In this document: positions 63,174 to 64,000 of the stretch, piece after piece
Numbering within the stretch: the first letter of the stretch is position 1
Layout of the letters: each line of letters starts with the position of its first letter
Assembly (NCBI GenBank): GCA_947631645.1
Contig: CANRMD010000003.1
Location: forward strand, 1-64,000
DNA from: Candidatus Gastranaerophilales bacterium
GTDB taxonomy: Bacteria > Cyanobacteriota > Vampirovibrionia > Gastranaerophilales > Gastranaerophilaceae
Direction: 5' to 3'
DNA: 64,000 nt
Program-made: the position numbers and the translations under genes
The notes under the pieces: generated by a model
Seen by the model: the letters and a program-made list of their open reading frames with translations, nothing else
The model's database searches: none
Told to the model about the DNA's origin: nothing

Positions 63174-64000
63174 ATGTTTGAAAAATATTTTTCTAAAAGG
63201 ATAAAAAATACACCGTCATCGTTTATAAGAGAGATATTAAAAGTAACACAAAATTCGGAAATCATCTCATTCGCGGGAGGACTTCCAAACCCTATTTCTT
63301 TTCCTCAGGAAGAATTAAAGATTTCAATGAACAGAATAGCCGATAAATTCGGTGCTAAAATATACCAATATTCAACAACAATGGGCTTAGACAGTTTAAG
63401 ACAATATATAGTTGACCGTTACAAAAAAATCTGGGGAATGGATATTACAATCGACAATGTTATTATAACAACAGGTTCACAGCAAGCATTAGACTTAATA
63501 GGTAAAGTATTTATTGATGAAGGCGATAATGTAATGGTTGAAAAACCGTCTTATCTGGGACTTTTACAAGCCTTTTGCATGTATAGAGCAAATTTTGTAC
63601 AAACAAAATTGGGTGATGACGGTCTTGATATTGAAGATTTGAAAAATACATTAAAAACCCATAAACCAAAAGCAGCGTATCTTATTCCGAACTTCCAAAA
63701 CCCTACGGGTTTAACCTATACAAAAGAAAACAGAGAAAAAGTTTTTGAAGCAATTAAAGATGAAGATATGATATTAATTCAAGATGACCCATACGGAGAA
63801 CTCAGATTTGAAGAGGGCGAAAGAATACCTTATATAGGTTTAAACCAAAGCGAAAAAAATATATATCTCGGGTCTTTTTCTAAAATTGTTACCCCCGGTA
63901 TGCGTTTAGGTTATATAATTGCAAATAAAGAAATAATTAAAATGATTGAAACAGCAAAACAAGCATCTGATTTGCATACAAACATTTTCGGTCAATATTT
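63174..64000 (+). CDS. Class I/II aminotransferase, 5' part (runs off window)
   Basis: An open frame with AAAGGGA before the ATG continues past the right edge, so the end is not visible. The visible 275 residues begin MFEKYFSKRI and show FAGGLPNP, TTGSQQALDL, IPNFQNPTG, DDPYGELRFE and the PLP Lys in GSFSKIVTPGMRLGY. This pattern matches LysN/2-aminoadipate aminotransferase-like and MocR-domain-less fold-type I enzymes. The amino-acid preference is unknown. Confidence 0.9.
   Translation, partial: MFEKYFSKRIKNTPSSFIREILKVTQNSEIISFAGGLPNPISFPQEELKISMNRIADKFGAKIYQYSTTMGLDSLRQYIVDRYKKIWGMDITIDNVIITTGSQQALDLIGKVFIDEGDNVMVEKPSYLGLLQAFCMYRANFVQTKLGDDGLDIEDLKNTLKTHKPKAAYLIPNFQNPTGLTYTKENREKVFEAIKDEDMILIQDDPYGELRFEEGERIPYIGLNQSEKNIYLGSFSKIVTPGMRLGYIIANKEIIKMIETAKQASDLHTNIFGQY

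Overview
The window is AT-rich, gene-dense bacterial chromosome from a diderm (an Omp85/BamA protein, an LptF/G permease, an ADP-heptose-type glycosyltransferase, Lgt lipoprotein processing, an MCE/MlaD protein and peptidoglycan genes). Codon usage, the number of lineage-specific small proteins, and a secretory, fermentation-like gene set (FixC/FixX, NADP-type glutamate dehydrogenase, ferritin, four radical SAM enzymes, no respiratory or photosynthetic genes) fit a gut Vampirovibrionia/Gastranaerophilales (Melainabacteria) genome. That taxon is an inference from gene style, not a search result.

Layout. 1-650: GC-richer hairpin-rich repeats around tRNA-Arg(TCT), whose 3' end is partly duplicated. 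650-3312: small proteins, a secreted metallophosphoesterase, an XRE regulator and pth. 3313-3938: a 79-bp tandem repeat and a minus-strand small-RNA candidate with its own promoter and terminator. 3939-9851: an orphan sugar ABC permease, phosphomannomutase, SppA, a Yip1-type protein and repeat-rich secreted proteins. 10016-12765: class V aminotransferase plus SerA. 12811-17002: flavin reductase, ferritin, a sugar-binding protein, LptF/G. 17263-29051: a minus-strand housekeeping operon (pheS-hisF-x-HEAT-queC-DUF366-SPOR), a secreted GH13 glycosidase, HU, and the overlapping bamA-tsaE-tsaB-zinc-ribbon operon. This block is bracketed by two members of a coiled-coil family that begins MGYALFA and ends near EQAExKAIxxATP.

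29208-46399 holds four radical SAM proteins. One is divergent from a 56-residue small protein. One carries a full SPASM domain and is divergent from a 79-residue peptide with two exact-period KMVYGIC repeats. Two are paralogues with a four-Cys, SPASM-like motif placed before the radical SAM core. Between them lie thioredoxin-like/CcdA, alanine racemase, a matrixin-type protease, RNase P RNA, tRNA-Arg(CCG), a glycosyltransferase, leuS, an aquaporin and a YvlD/holin-like membrane protein. 46383-50789 is a tight minus-strand operon fixC-fixX-x-recJ-rSAM. 50885-64000 has a peptidoglycan amidase, gdhA, a ruvX operon, a plus-strand operon (TPR lipoprotein-lgt-mlaD-upp-pgeF-SEC-C), an M48 protease, nth and an aminotransferase cut by the window edge.

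The best candidates for something undescribed are the KMVYGIC peptide with its SPASM maturase, the paired radical SAM proteins with the relocated cysteine motif, the MGYALFA family, and the small RNA at about 3623-3777.
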